Below are positions 51,877 through 62,939 of a stretch of DNA of 64,000 nt, piece by piece. Within the stretch, counting starts at the first letter, position 1. The number at the start of each line of letters is the position of its first letter. Source of the stretch: Pristionchus mayeri (Eukaryota; Nematoda; Chromadorea; Rhabditida; Neodiplogasteridae); contig BTRK01000006.1 in assembly GCA_036245805.1 (NCBI GenBank), positions 26,940,365 through 27,004,364 on the forward strand. The letters are read 5' to 3'. The position numbers and the translations under genes are program-made. The notes below the pieces were generated by a model. The model was not told the DNA's origin. It saw only the letters and a program-made list of their open reading frames with translations, and made no database searches.

Positions 51877-52324
51877 TATCGGGGAAGTTTTCGCTACTAC
51901 TCCTTCTCCCCACGTATTCCACTCTCCGAAGGTACGTTTTCATTGCATGATACGACTGGTGTTCGTCAGTCATCTTCAGCAACTCCAGGTATTTTTTGGA
52001 ATCTTCGTACAAGAGCAACAGTTTCCTTCTCTTAGCCTCTTCCTGCCTTCGCTCATCACCGTCATGCAATTTGGATACCAAATACTCGAGCTCCTCACAA
52101 ACTGCTTCTACATTACGACCTTTCACTGTCTGATCTCTCAATTGTCTCTCCAAATCCAGGGTTGCATACATTGTTCCACCCTGGCAACGATCTAGGAGCC
52201 ACGCAAGACAGTCTCGGACTGACTTTCCAGGTCCCTCATACTCACTCGGAAGACTCTTGTACTCTTGCCATGCCTTCCCATCGATGTACTCGTGCAACAT
52301 CTGCTTCGCTCCTTCATCGCCCAT
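51839..52324 (-). CDS. Gag core continuation, frameshifted from the N-terminal part
   Basis: A 161-residue frame reading GAKQMLHEYIDGKAWQEYKS, then LRDQTVKGRNVEAVCEELEY, typical of the helical Gag core of Ty3-like elements. It takes over from the upstream frame by a -1 shift near 52325 and ends by overlapping the next frame by 38 bases. No clear slippery heptamer was seen, so the first shift is more likely a mutation than programmed. Confidence 0.65.
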   Translation of the reverse strand: MGDEGAKQMLHEYIDGKAWQEYKSLPSEYEGPGKSVRDCLAWLLDRCQGGTMYATLDLERQLRDQTVKGRNVEAVCEELEYLVSKLHDGDERRQEEAKRRKLLLLYEDSKKYLELLKMTDEHQSYHAMKTYLRRVEYVGRRSSSENFPDNESSRWPTKNLE

Positions 52325-53415
52325 CTCTCGAATCTCAATAGAAATCCATCTCTGAATATCTTCCAGTTTTCCTTGTCACCATCCCACTTCTCCATCTGGG
52401 GAAAATCAGAAGGCTTCATCGTCATAACTGGTGATCGTGTTTCAATGAGATGCCATTTTTGATCCTCCACAATGGGTGTATGCATTCGACCACTTCCAAG
52501 CACCGGTCTCATCTCATTCTCATTCAGGTAGGACACCCTCTCTGATCGCTCTTTCTTCAAGTGAAACAACTCTCGACTTAGTTCTCGATGATTATCTTCG
52601 TGTTCACGACCTTGCGCAATCGCACTATTCAACTGCTCATTGAGATCAGAGACCTCCCTAAGCAAGTCAGAATGTTCGTCTGCAGCACGTTGAACAGTAT
52701 CTACCAGTGTCTGAGTATCGCACACTTGACACGCATCCATCACTCCCTCAATCAAGCGTTTCTGTCTACTCGATTCAGCTCTCAACCAGAGTAACTCGTC
52801 AGCACAATCTACCATATCATCATGCCCTGTCCTCTCAAGCTGTTCACAGACTATCCTCCTCATATATGTGCTCTCACTATCCCGCTTTCCATCCGTAACC
52901 TCCACACACATTTGATCATATCGTGCTCGCAATTCTTCAACGGAAGTACACCCAGTACCTGCTAACACAGTGCTGATGTTCTCATTCAGCCTCTCCAACT
53001 TTCCTCTCTCCACACTGAGAGTATGTTTCAGTTCATCGCACTCCTCATCTACAGTATCTCTGCCAGTCAATACAGTATCCAAACGGAGAAGATCATCATC
53101 AATCTTACTCTTTGCTGCACAAAACACTCTCAAGAACTCATCATCAGCTGCACCTGCATCCATCTCTCTTCTGAACAGGCTCCTCCTCAGCTCTCTCATT
53201 TTCAGGTCAATTCGTCTCAGCATATCCCTAGGTTCATTACTGTTCTCAATCGTCACCGTCCGAGGTCGAGGAATCGGTCGAACCTGCACCCGACTACCGG
53301 TAACACCGCTGGTCTTCACTGTGTTGCAATCACTAATGTTTCTCTGAATACCATAGCCCTTGCTGGTACTAGGTTGTTGATCCTCCACAATTCTCCTGTA
53401 GGACGGAATCATCAT
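52192..53415 (-). CDS. Gag N-terminal part (coiled coil)
   Basis: Codes for the particle-forming protein of the element. Residues about 60-310 are rich in Glu/Arg/Leu heptads (LKMRELRRSLFRREMDAG, CDELKHTLSVERGKLERLNE), a long coiled coil. Near residue 350 comes FPQMEKWDGDKENWKIFRDG, the start of a retrotransposon Gag-like core. From about 52325 onward the meaningful protein continues in the next frame (see 51839-52324), so the last 30-odd codons here are out of frame. The ATG at 53415 lies about 180 bases from the primer site. Confidence 0.7.
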   Translation of the reverse strand: MMIPSYRRIVEDQQPSTSKGYGIQRNISDCNTVKTSGVTGSRVQVRPIPRPRTVTIENSNEPRDMLRRIDLKMRELRRSLFRREMDAGAADDEFLRVFCAAKSKIDDDLLRLDTVLTGRDTVDEECDELKHTLSVERGKLERLNENISTVLAGTGCTSVEELRARYDQMCVEVTDGKRDSESTYMRRIVCEQLERTGHDDMVDCADELLWLRAESSRQKRLIEGVMDACQVCDTQTLVDTVQRAADEHSDLLREVSDLNEQLNSAIAQGREHEDNHRELSRELFHLKKERSERVSYLNENEMRPVLGSGRMHTPIVEDQKWHLIETRSPVMTMKPSDFPQMEKWDGDKENWKIFRDGFLLRFERWAMKERSRCCTSTSMGRHGKSTRVFRVSMRDLESQSETVLRGS

Positions 53416-53596
53416 GCAATCTTCTCTTCTGATCTCTTATCAAAACGGAAACGTTCTCTAATCAACTTAAAACAGTCTCGTTTCAGGTTAACTTCGAAAA
53501 AACGACCTCGTTTTTTCCCAACCGCGACGCAACCGCAATACGTCCGACTCAAAATCGACAATTCTCACGTCAATTCTATTCAGATCCACTCTTCGA

Positions 53597-53613
53597 ACTT
53601 GGCTTGGCCCCCA
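53597..53613 (-). promoter_or_regulatory. Primer-binding site of the LTR element
   Basis: Directly after the 5' LTR the minus strand reads TGGGGGCCAAGCCAAG. The leading TGG is the complement of a tRNA CCA end. The tRNA species was not identified. Confidence 0.6.
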
Positions 53614-54421
53614 TGCAATGATAGGCACTTTCTAGTATCTTCCCAGAGTTAGAAAACTCAAGAAACTAGTAAGTCCGATCACCAGCAGAACTCGTAAACT
53701 TCACAAGTTACGTACAGCAATTCCCCAATCGGGCATAAGCTTCCGCCGACCCAATGAAATGCTGCCCGCCACAAGCGAGGTAAACAACCACTTGGCTCTG
53801 ACAAAGATACCAAGTCACAGAATGTTTCCGGCTCTGACAAAGACACCGAAAGCTCAACACTTCTGACAAAGATAGTGCTGGCACACTTCTGACAAAGATA
53901 GTGTGACTAACTGGCTCGACGAGAAAGGAAAAGAAAGGAAAAGATAGACTCAAGAATGGTAGGGAAGCGAAAGGAAACAAGACGACTGCTGACGACGATA
54001 ATAAGTGGAAAGAGATCCTCCACAAAAGGCGCACTCTCACTAATAAGCTCAAGTAAGACGAGGAGAATTAATTAATTTATTTACTACTTAAATCACTCAA
54101 CAAAAACTACAAACAACGACCTATCTAAATGAGGGAACAAGAGAGAACTGGCAACCCAACTCCAACAGGGAGAGGGAGAGAAGAAAAAACTCCAACCAAC
54201 CAGCGGCGGGGATTGGGCTCACAAAGTGCGTCAGCACAGTGCGTCAAGCAATACATAAAAGGTGGGCGATTCAAATATTACGGTGTGTCATATTAATTAC
54301 TTGACTATTTAAATTACGATATTTAATTATTATATTGATTATCTAATTAATTACTAATTGCAGGGAATTAAATAACATAAATTCACAGGGGAAATGACAT
54401 CATTGGGGCATTTCCTCTACA
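53614..54421 (-). repeat. 5' LTR
   Basis: 808 bp with TG...CA ends, intact. An open frame at 53708-54052 is repeated in the other LTR and is not considered coding. Confidence 0.9.
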
Positions 54422-55294
54422 ACCCAAGTAATTACCGTAACCCAGTTCCTTGGGTCAAACATTTTTCTAAAAATCCAAAATCGTGAAGTAAATTATTGTA
54501 AAGTATTCTTACATATATCTCATTACTGTAGAATCATTATGATCGATTTTGGATTTTTAGAAAAACGTTTGAAATTTTTAGAAAAATCGATTGGGTACGG
54601 TACTTTAATTTTTTGAAAATAAAGTTAGTTCGCGATAATAGCGGATTACGGTAGTCATATACGGAATCTACTGGTACTGTACTATCGATTGGGTACGGTA
54701 CTTAGTCTTGACCTACCATGACTTACAAATCGATTTTCCATGAACGCGAGAGGGGCTCATTTTCCTACATTTTTACAGGAGATCCGTGATAAACGTGTCT
54801 GAATTCAAAATTTGCAAAATTGCAAAAATGTTGAAATTTCGATTTTACATGCCTTGCGCAGCGCCCCACATGTGGGGCCCTGCGCAGTACCCCCTCGCCG
54901 CCGGCGTGGACACCTATGATTTCAGATTCGAATTCTACGCACAGCGTTTCCCGACCATGGAGAGATAAGACGGAGGCTTTTTGGAATTTTGCCTAAAGCT
55001 GCCCTTAGAATTTGAAATCTTAACTCTTAAACGGAAGATGTGCATGGTTGTGGAAGATTGCGCTCTCTGCGATCTCCACACTCTCTCACAGAGGACGAGA
55101 CCTCGGTGAGAGGTCGTCTGTCTCTGCTTGACTGCACTCTCTTCACTCTCTCACTGTTGTTCACGTCGAGGTCCTATCGATCGTGTTTTCACTATCGATC
55201 GTCTAGTTCTCTGCGTCTCTGCCACTCTCACTTTCCCATGACTCTCGCTTTTGTCTGGCTTCTCTCGCCATGTCCGCTCTCGAAACGCTGTGCT
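54422..55294. other. Right flank of the LTR element
   Basis: 54422-54740 holds arms of the inner foldback and several TACGGTA words. 54748-54848 duplicates 56014-56112 in direct orientation. 55080-55280 is CT-rich simple sequence with an open frame but no recognisable domain. Confidence 0.45.
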
Positions 55295-56365
55295 ACGTCC
55301 ATTTTTACCCGGGAAAAGTTTTTTTTGTTAAAATCGCGAACGTGATTTTTTTTGCTTTTTTGTTGTTTAGATGCCGGATCGCGAGTGTTTTAGGCATCTT
55401 TATGATCTTTTTGGCTGTAGGTACTGTTTACTGCCTCCAATTGCCTTCAAATTTAGCATAGAAGTCATACTGGAGCATATAACACGGATCTCCTATAAGA
55501 ATGCAGAAAAAAATGCGACAGAAAAAAATTTTGATCATAATTTTCGCTGAAACTAGTACGGCTGACCGAAGTGAGTGCGGGGAGAACAATTATCAACTTC
55601 GTTTATCGAAATTTGCATGTTTACGGGTAGTAATGACCTACTGCTTCAAATGGCTGTATCTCTGTCAGTTTTTGACCTACAGCGAGCGGATTTTTTTTCC
55701 AATCAGAGCGTAATGAACCCATCTTTTAGTAGGTCACGCTGTATCTTGAAAACGGACAACTTCAGCGCTTTGTCTCCCATAGTCATTATTGGAGATCTAC
55801 TCGAGAACAATCGATGGGTTCATTACGCTCTGATTGGAAAAAAAATCCGCTCGCTGTAGGTCAAAAACTGACACGGCCATTTGAAGCAGTTGGTCACTAC
55901 TACTCGTAAACATGCTAATTTCGATAAACGAAGTGGATAATTGTTCTCCCCGCACTCACTTTGGTCAGTCTTACTAGTTTCAGCGAAAATTATGATCTAC
56001 AATTTTTATCTGTCGCGAGAGGGGCTCATTTTCCTACATTTTTACAGGAGATTCGTGATAAACGTGTCTGAATTCAAAATTTGCAAAATTGCAAAAATGT
56101 TGAAATTTCGATTTTTTTCGACCATTTCGACCGAAAAAATCAAAATTTCAAAATTTTTGAAGATTTTAAATTCAGACACGTTTATTTGTTCGAATATGAC
56201 TTCTATCCAACATTTGAAGGCAATTGGAGGCAGTAAACAGTTTCTACAAACAAAAATATCATAAAGATGCCTAAAAAACACTCGATCCGGCATGTAAACA
56301 GCAAAAAAAGCAAAAAAATCACATTCGCGATTTTAACGAAAAAACTTTCCCCGGGAAAAAAAGGA
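55295..56365. mobile_element. Foldback with a nested foldback in its loop
   Basis: Arm 55295-55470 (ACTGCCTCCAATTGCCTTCAA) mirrors 56190-56360. The centre is occupied by the element at 55483-56057. Confidence 0.7.
55483..56057. mobile_element. Small foldback of the CACGGATCTCC family, ATAA duplication
   Basis: CACGGATCTCCTATAAGAAT and its mirror ATTTTTACAGGAGATTCGTG, flanked by ATAA (55479-55482, 56058-56061). Length 575 bp, with arms meeting near 55775. Confidence 0.85.
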
Positions 56366-56600
56366 CGTATTATTCGAATATGAAATAATCTCGTAGGTAA
56401 AAGGAGAATTATTTTTCAAGATATGCAATTATTTGCATTTTCCCGACCACCGAAAACAATTTTGTAAATTTTCGACATTTAATCGTTTCTCTACAGATTT
56501 GTCATCAACATGTGATTTATTCTACTCTATGAGGCGGTTATTTTGCTTTTTTGTACGAATCTTTTACTCAACTTTGAAGGAACTTATGATTTAGGGACGG

Positions 56601-57248
56601 TAGCCCGAATATTTGAGTACGGAATAGTGGGTGCCTCCTTCCGACGCATTTGCTTTGAAACTACCGTACTTTTCAAGCCAAATTCTTTCAATATTTTGTA
56701 ACATTTTTTAAAAATAATGTTATTTTTAAACTATTTTATTGATTGGAATGAATATTAACACATATTGAAAGAACACCAAGCATGGCAAGAAGAGACATAT
56801 TGCAGAACTGGGGAAGCACGATGCGATCGAAAATATACTTGTTTTCAGAATTTAGTGTTGAAGCTTCATTTCCTGAGTTTAAGTAGATTATCAATCACAA
56901 AAAATTATTTTTCACAATAAAAACAAATATAAGATATAAGATATTAGAGAATGAGGCCGCCAAAGTTGAGCGTTTTTGTTCAGTGAATACACATTTTTTG
57001 ATTTTTCTCGAAGAATGCTTTACGTATATTCGAGATTTTTTTTATTTTGTTAGATATTACTGTTTCTTATAATATGCTCGAAAACAAAAAAATATACGGA
57101 AAGCGGTTTTATAGAAAATGCTATTTTACTTCGACGTTACCGTAATTCTTGCACTTGCTTGACGCTTCTGAAACACCGAGATATTTTTATGTGTTTTTGG
57201 TTTGGATTGGTGATATGTCGCATTTTTTAGAGCGGGTTAAACATTAAT
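56601..57248. other. AT-rich spacer
   Basis: No gene, palindrome partner or repeat array was recognised. Confidence 0.35.
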
Positions 57249-57868
57249 TTATACCTATATATAGCAAGCAGTGTCTGTCTGTCTGTCCGTCTGTCCGCCT
57301 GTCCGGATTGCGAAACGAAAAGTCGAAGTGGGGTAGGGTAAGCTTCCATTTGCACACCAATTTGTTAATTGTTCTGCTCATTCATAAACACGGCTGCTGT
57401 CCCTATATTTATCTAGGTACTGCAGCCGTGTTTATGAATGAGCAGAACAATTAACAAATTGGTGTGCAAATGGAAGCTTACCCTACCCCATTTCGACTAT
57501 TTACTTTAGTTTTTCAAAAATAATGTAAAATAATAAGAAAAACAATAATGAATGTAGATGAAGAAGCCGACGCTTTGAGTCCAAGCGGAGCGCATCGCAA
57601 GTCATTATTATACTCAATTTATCGCGAACTGAAATTCGATAAAATATTTCAGCACCGTCCATATGAATTAATTTATTTCTTACTAGTCCGGCTGCCCCCC
57701 CCCCCTTCGGCGTCCTAGCGGAGTAGGTTTCGCAATCACTTGTTTCACAATTTGTTGACGCGCGATCTCTCTCCCTCCCCATTTCGTAATTGTTTCGCAA
57801 CTGTTTCGCAATCCGGACATACGGACAGACACACACAGCGCTTTATATATAGGTATAGATATATATAT
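57249..57868. mobile_element. Foldback with TCTGTCTGTC ends
   Basis: TATACCTATATATAGCAAGC...CCGGATTGCGAAAC at 57249-57310 mirrors GTTTCGCAATCCGGACATAC...ATATATAGGTATA at 57797-57862. The interior holds a perfect hairpin and a stretch (57530-57780) without recognised genes. Confidence 0.7.
57321..57498. repeat. Near-perfect hairpin, about 77-bp arms
   Basis: 57321-57397 and 57420-57498 are complementary with a single mismatch visible, around a loop of about 22 bases (TGTCCCTATATTTATCTAGG). A single arm of it (CACCAATTTGTTAATTGTTC through CACGGCTGCTGTCCC) recurs at 58238-58300. Confidence 0.88.
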
Positions 57869-58304
57869 AATAGAATAGGTAATTAATGACGGTTAAAATG
57901 ACGAGTGAATAATGGGACAATAGGGTCAGAGGGGATCTACTCAGGGGAACTTGTTTGATTCTCGGAATTTACTAAAAGCCTTGCCGCTCTTGGAAAGAAG
58001 CTATTGTGTCTGTAGTTGTGGTTCGATCCAGGATTATTGAAGTTCATACCGTTTCTAGTGTAGTAAATTTTGAAATAATGTGGTTTTCGGTTGAAAATAC
58101 TACATTTGCCTCGAATGAGATTTGTGGCTACTCTCATATCAATTGTTGTTCTACGCTTCTCTAAGGACTCAATGCCTAGTTTCGTGTTGCGATCTAGAGC
58201 AGTGGGCATGTTTCCCAAGTATGATTAAAACAGCAAGCTTCATTTTCACACCAATTTGTTAATTGTTCTGCTCATTCATAAACACGGCTGCTGTCCCATA
58301 GTGT
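57869..58304. other. Spacer with a half hairpin
   Basis: Apart from the half hairpin at 58238-58300, no feature is recognised. The frame at 57937-58218 (minus) has no known domain. Confidence 0.35.
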
Positions 58305-59763
58305 TTTTTTGAATTTTCGAAATGACCAGAGCCGGATTTTATGCAGTTTTTAACTTACGGCCCCACCGACTCAACTGAAAGTTAGAAGGCCTCAGATGCA
58401 TCTACCACTAAAACCATTTAAAGATTGGAGCACTTTGAACTGTTTGTAAATGGGGGTCTCACTTTCATGCAATCTCTCAGAAGTCCTCTGATATAAGTAA
58501 TAATGTTGACCAAAATTGTATTTGTTTACTAAGAGAACACAGAAGGATTTCTTCATAATGCTTATCACAGGTATCACGAGTCGGTGAAGCAAAAACAAGA
58601 CCATTACGATCAATTTTTTAAAAAATATTTTTAAAATCGGTCATACTGGGGTATGTTACTATCCCAGACAAGAATACGAATGATCCAGGTTATTTGCTCG
58701 AGAGCCGTCAATTAGGAAATCTGCGAAACTGCGAAAAATCTGCGAAAAAATTGCGAAACTCAAAATGACAAATTCTATAGCTGAAAAACTGATTTTCAAG
58801 GAGAAAAACAAAAATTTTCGCATTGATGTACGAGAGTTCCTGGGAATTTTATTGCATATTTTGAAAGAACAACTGCCGTATCGTATAATTTAAAAAATAA
58901 AAATGGCAAAACTGTGGGGGTTCATAGTCTCATTTTTCGCATTCAATGTGTAGTAGTCGGAACTTCAGTTCTGAAATACCAAAAAATATCATTCCGGCTA
59001 CCTATATTTCACTCTCTGGTACCTTTTTATGTTTCCAAACCATTTAAGTTAAATTACTGTTTTGGAAAATACGCTCTTCGCAGCATCACATGAGCACGAT
59101 TTTCAGCATTGAAAATTTAAAATTTATAAAACGGTACGGTCACCTACAGTCTATTGGGATAGTATATGCCACCGTCAACAAAAGTAACACTATGCGGCAC
59201 CATTGAAAGTTGTATTCTTCACAAATTTATCGGGTAAATCTCGCTCCAGCGAAGGTTCGTAAAGAGATTTTTTGATAAGATTATTATGAATATCGATACA
59301 ATTACATATACAAAATATTATTGGGGGCAAGTGAGTCTGAAAAAACTATGAAAATTTCACTATTTGTTTCTGAAAATCAAGATTTCTCATTTTTTTCAGA
59401 ATTTCTAATTATTAGAGAATCTAATATTAAGAAATATGAAAAGCGTTATAGATTTTCAGACCCTTCTACCCCCAAGAATATTTTGCATGATGGAATTGTA
59501 TCGATTTTCTCACAATCTTGCATCGATTGGAATTGCATCGATCTTGTCAGTAATCTTACCAAAAAATAATTTAATCTCATTATGACCCTTCGCTGGAGCG
59601 ATATTTGTCCGATAAATTTGAGAATAATAGAACTTTCGATGATGCTGCATGACATTACTTTTGTTAACGGTGGCATATACTATCCCAATCGACTGTAGCT
59701 GACCGTACCGTGTTTATAAATTTTAAGTTTTCAATGCAGAAAATAGTGCTCGTGTGATTCTGC

Positions 59764-61310
59764 ACAATCCCACTCGCAATCCCCCCTCAACCACCCGATC
59801 CTCTTCCGCCCTTTCTACCCGATGAGGTCAGCAAAGCGATGTCTCTTCTCAAGTGTGGTCACTCCCCCGGGTCGGATGCCATTCTCCCTGATATGCTACT
59901 CCACTCGCGACACCACTTCCCCCCATCATCGCTGATCTCCTCAACTATCTGGTAGAAGATGAAGCCGTCCCACGCGATTTGACCGAAGCAGTGGTTACTC
60001 TTCTGCACAAGAAAGGAGATCCCACCAACGTCGGAAGCTTCCGCCCCATCTCCTTGCTCACCGTAACCCTGAAAACCATGACCAAGGTGATTCTGAAAAG
60101 ACTCGAGGCGGTGCTCGAAGAGACTGAGTCGTCCACCCAAACCGGTTTCCGGCGCGGATATAGCACCCTCGACAACCTGCATTCCATCAAGCAGGTCGCA
60201 GAAAGAACCTCGGAATACGGTATCCCGGTCTATTTCGCGTTCGTCGACTTCAAGCAAGCATTTGATTGCGTGGAATGGAATGCGTGTTGACAAGCTCTCT
60301 ACTCGTTCGGAGCCCATCCTACCCTCGTCCGCCTGCTACGCCGCATCTACGAGTCTTCCTTTACACTCATCAGAGTTAACGAGGAACTCGTACCAATCAC
60401 TGTGCGACGAGGAGTCAGGCAAGGAGATACCCTCTCCCCTCGTATCTTCAATGCAGTGCTTCGCGCAGCAATGAATGACATCGACTGGGAGAACGACGGG
60501 ATTCGAATTGATGGAAGGAATTTTTGCCACTTGGAATACGCCGATGACGTAGCTCTTGTTGCGAAGTCTCGCCCGGAAATGGAGAGAATGCTGATAAAGC
60601 TGATGGACGCTTGCAGTAGAGTTGGTCTCGAGGTGAATTCAAATAAGACCAACCTACTCACCTCCTGTTCAACAACCCGAAATCCAATCACTATCGACAA
60701 TCTACAGTTCGATTTCGTTGAATCAGCCACCTATCTCGGAGGGAAGATCAGTCTCCCACTTGATCACTCTGACAAGATCGAGCACAGGATTCGACTAGGG
60801 TGGTTCGCCTGGAGCAAGCCCTCCCATCTGCTGTCCTCCCGCCTTCTACCCATCAAGATCAGGAGAAGAGTCTTCGAGAGCTGCGTCACGGCTACCGTAC
60901 TCTACGGAAGCGAAGTTTGGGCGCTGAGGGCGAGTGAGAAAGAGCGGCTGAATGTTACCCAAAGGAAGATGGAGAGGAAGATGTTGGGAGTCACGCTGAA
61001 AGATCGCTGGGGGGAATGAACGCGTGCGCGGGATCACGAAGCTGAGGGATTGGATCGAGGAGGGACTGAAGCGGAAAGCGCGCTGAGCCCTCAAGGTCAG
61101 GAGAATGGGACTAGAGCAGTGGAGCCGTGCCACTACGGTGTGGACGCCATATAATAGGAAGCGCCCCCCTGGGAAGCCTCGTGTTCGATGGAGAGATGAG
61201 TTGACCCGAGCTATTGGCAAACACTGGTGGAATGCAACTTATGAAGAATACCGCCCCATCTTCATCTGAGCACCTATTACCTGACATGATAAATTTATTT
61301 ATTGATTGAT
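59764..61310 (+). mobile_element. 5'-truncated RTE LINE copy
   Basis: Flanked by imperfect 11-bp duplicates TGTGATTCTGC (59753-59763) and TGTGAGGCTGC (61311-61321). The 3' end is a (TTGATTGA)-type tail. It shares its protein and tail with the fragment at 49138-49838 and differs from the intact RTE at 9767-12709. Confidence 0.85.
59790..61269 (+). pseudogene. RTE reverse transcriptase pseudogene
   Basis: Endonuclease is absent. The reverse transcriptase starts near PGSDAILPDMLL (about 59870), shifts frame, reads LLHKKGDPTNVGSFRPISLL through FAFVDFKQAFDCVEW (59979-60290), shifts again after a premature stop, and continues GVRQGDTLSPRIFNAVL, LEYADDVALV to KERLNVTQRKMERKML (60402-61019). A third shift and a TGA for Trp (about 61084) precede the terminal KPRVRWRDELTRA. 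At least three frameshifts and one stop make it dead, although the catalytic Asp residues are still readable. Confidence 0.88.
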
Positions 61311-61647
61311 TGTGAGGCTGCGAAAAGCGTATTTTTCCAAAGTTCGAAATTTCGAATTTCTGACAGTAATTTAACTTAAATGGTTTGGAAACATCATAAA
61401 AAGGTACCAGAGAGTGAAATATAGTTAGCCGGAATGATATTTTTTGGTATTTCAGAACTGAAGTTCCGACTACTACACATTGAATACGAAAAATGAGACT
61501 ATGAACCCCCACCGTTTTGCCATTTTAATTTTTTTATTATACGATACGGCAGTTGTTCTTTCAAAATATGCAATAAAATTCCCAGGAACTCTCGTACATC
61601 AATGCGAAAATATTTGTTTTTCTCCTTGAAATTCAGTTTTTCAGCTA

Positions 61648-62939
61648 CAGTCGCGCGCAAAAGTATTTGGGCACTTTTTGATCTTTTTGATTTTTTGAAG
61701 TTTTTGACCAGGAATGGCTTCAATCTGAAACTAGGGTATTATGCACCAAATTCATCGGAGATTATGATCATGCTATTGGCATATGACGCAATAGCCCAGT
61801 CATTGCGTAGTGATGACGTAATCAAACGGCACTTTTTTCAAAACGGCTTTCTTACATGGATTCTTACATGGATTTTTTCCAGCTCGCAAAACTTTCCGAG
61901 GTTGGAGTCATGCCCGAGGCCTACCCAGAAAATTTTTTTTGAGGTTGCTGCGCCACCGCACATTTGCTGCAGCCTTGCTGCAAAATCGAAGTCGAAAATT
62001 CAGATCTCGGCTCCTAGTCAAGCTAGGGACTGGTTCAAGGCATTAAAATGATCACCATCATGAGTAGAGATGATCCTGAGACTATGAAAACAATATCTCG
62101 AAATTTGCCTTCAGGGCATGAAAAAAAGCATGGACATTATTTGGCCAATCATAACTTAGTCGGAAAGGTTTTGGTTGACCATTTTTTGAACATTCATAAC
62201 TATGTGGGAAATGTAGGTAAAAATCTTGTTTTTGCATAGTAATGTTCACCACTATGGGCGAGAGAGTGCAGACGACGAGAGTGCGTAAACATGGTGTTTC
62301 CCGACCCTAGCATACCTCGGTAAAACGCACGCCGCGGGCAGGAAAGATATCCAATCACTCTAAAAAGTTGGCAATCATATATTCAATACATTTTGAACAT
62401 TACTATGCAAAAACCAGATTTTTACCTACATTTCCCACATAGTTATGAATGTCCAAATAATGGTCATCCAAAAAGTGATTTTTTCGTGCCCTGAGGGCAA
62501 ATTTCGAGATATTGTTTTCATATTCTCAGGATCATCTGTACTCATGATGGCGATCATTTTGATGCCTTGAACCAATCTCTAGCTTGACTAGGAGCCGAGA
62601 TGTGAATTTTCGACATCGATTTTGCAGCAAGGCTGCAGCAAATGTGCGGTCGTGCAGCAACCTCAAAAAAAATTTCTGGGTAGGCCTCGGGCATGACTCC
62701 AACCTCAGAAAGTTTTACGAGCTGCAAAAAATCCATGTAAGAATAAAGCCGTTTTGAAACAGTGCCGTTTGATTACGTCATCACTACGCAATGACTGGGC
62801 TATTGCGTCATGCCCCAATATCATGATCATAATCTCCGATGAATTTGGTGCATACTACCCTAGTTTCAGATTGAAGCCATTCCTGGTCAAAAACTTACAG
62901 GAAGATCAAAAAGTGCCCAAATAGTTTTGCGCGCGACGG
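61648..62939. mobile_element. Palindromic TA-flanked MITE, copy 3
   Basis: CAGTCGCGCGCAAAAGTATT and the mirrored AATAGTTTTGCGCGCGACGG, with TA at 61646-61647 and 62940-62941. The body matches copies 1 and 2 (AACTTTC(T/C)GAGGTTGGAGTCATG). Length 1292 bp. Non-autonomous. Confidence 0.88.

Larger units (their letters stand above)
48396..54421 (-). mobile_element. RT-less LTR retrotransposon (Gag-protease only)
   Basis: Two direct repeats of about 808 bp begin TGTAGAGGAAATGCCCC and end CATTGCA on the minus strand. ACCC lies on both sides (48392-48395, 54422-54425) as target duplication. A TGG-starting primer site follows the 5' LTR. The 3.7-kb interior encodes Gag, a retropepsin and zinc knuckles; no reverse transcriptase, RNase H or integrase is present. 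LTR copies differ at roughly a dozen places, so insertion is fairly recent. It would depend on another element for copying. Confidence 0.88.
47755..58500. mobile_element. Concentric foldback complex around an LTR retrotransposon
   Basis: The outer pair is 47755-47955 against 58305-58500 (TCAACTGAAAGTTAGAAGGCCTC). The next pair is 47935-48140 against 56380-56600. An inner pair, 48225-48320, faces 54600-54740 (TAAGTCATGGTAGGTCAAG). A GC-rich patch at 48150-48215 also pairs with 54848-54925. The LTR element at 48396-54421 sits inside the innermost pair. The order of arms implies successive insertions into one another's loops or arms. Confidence 0.7.
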
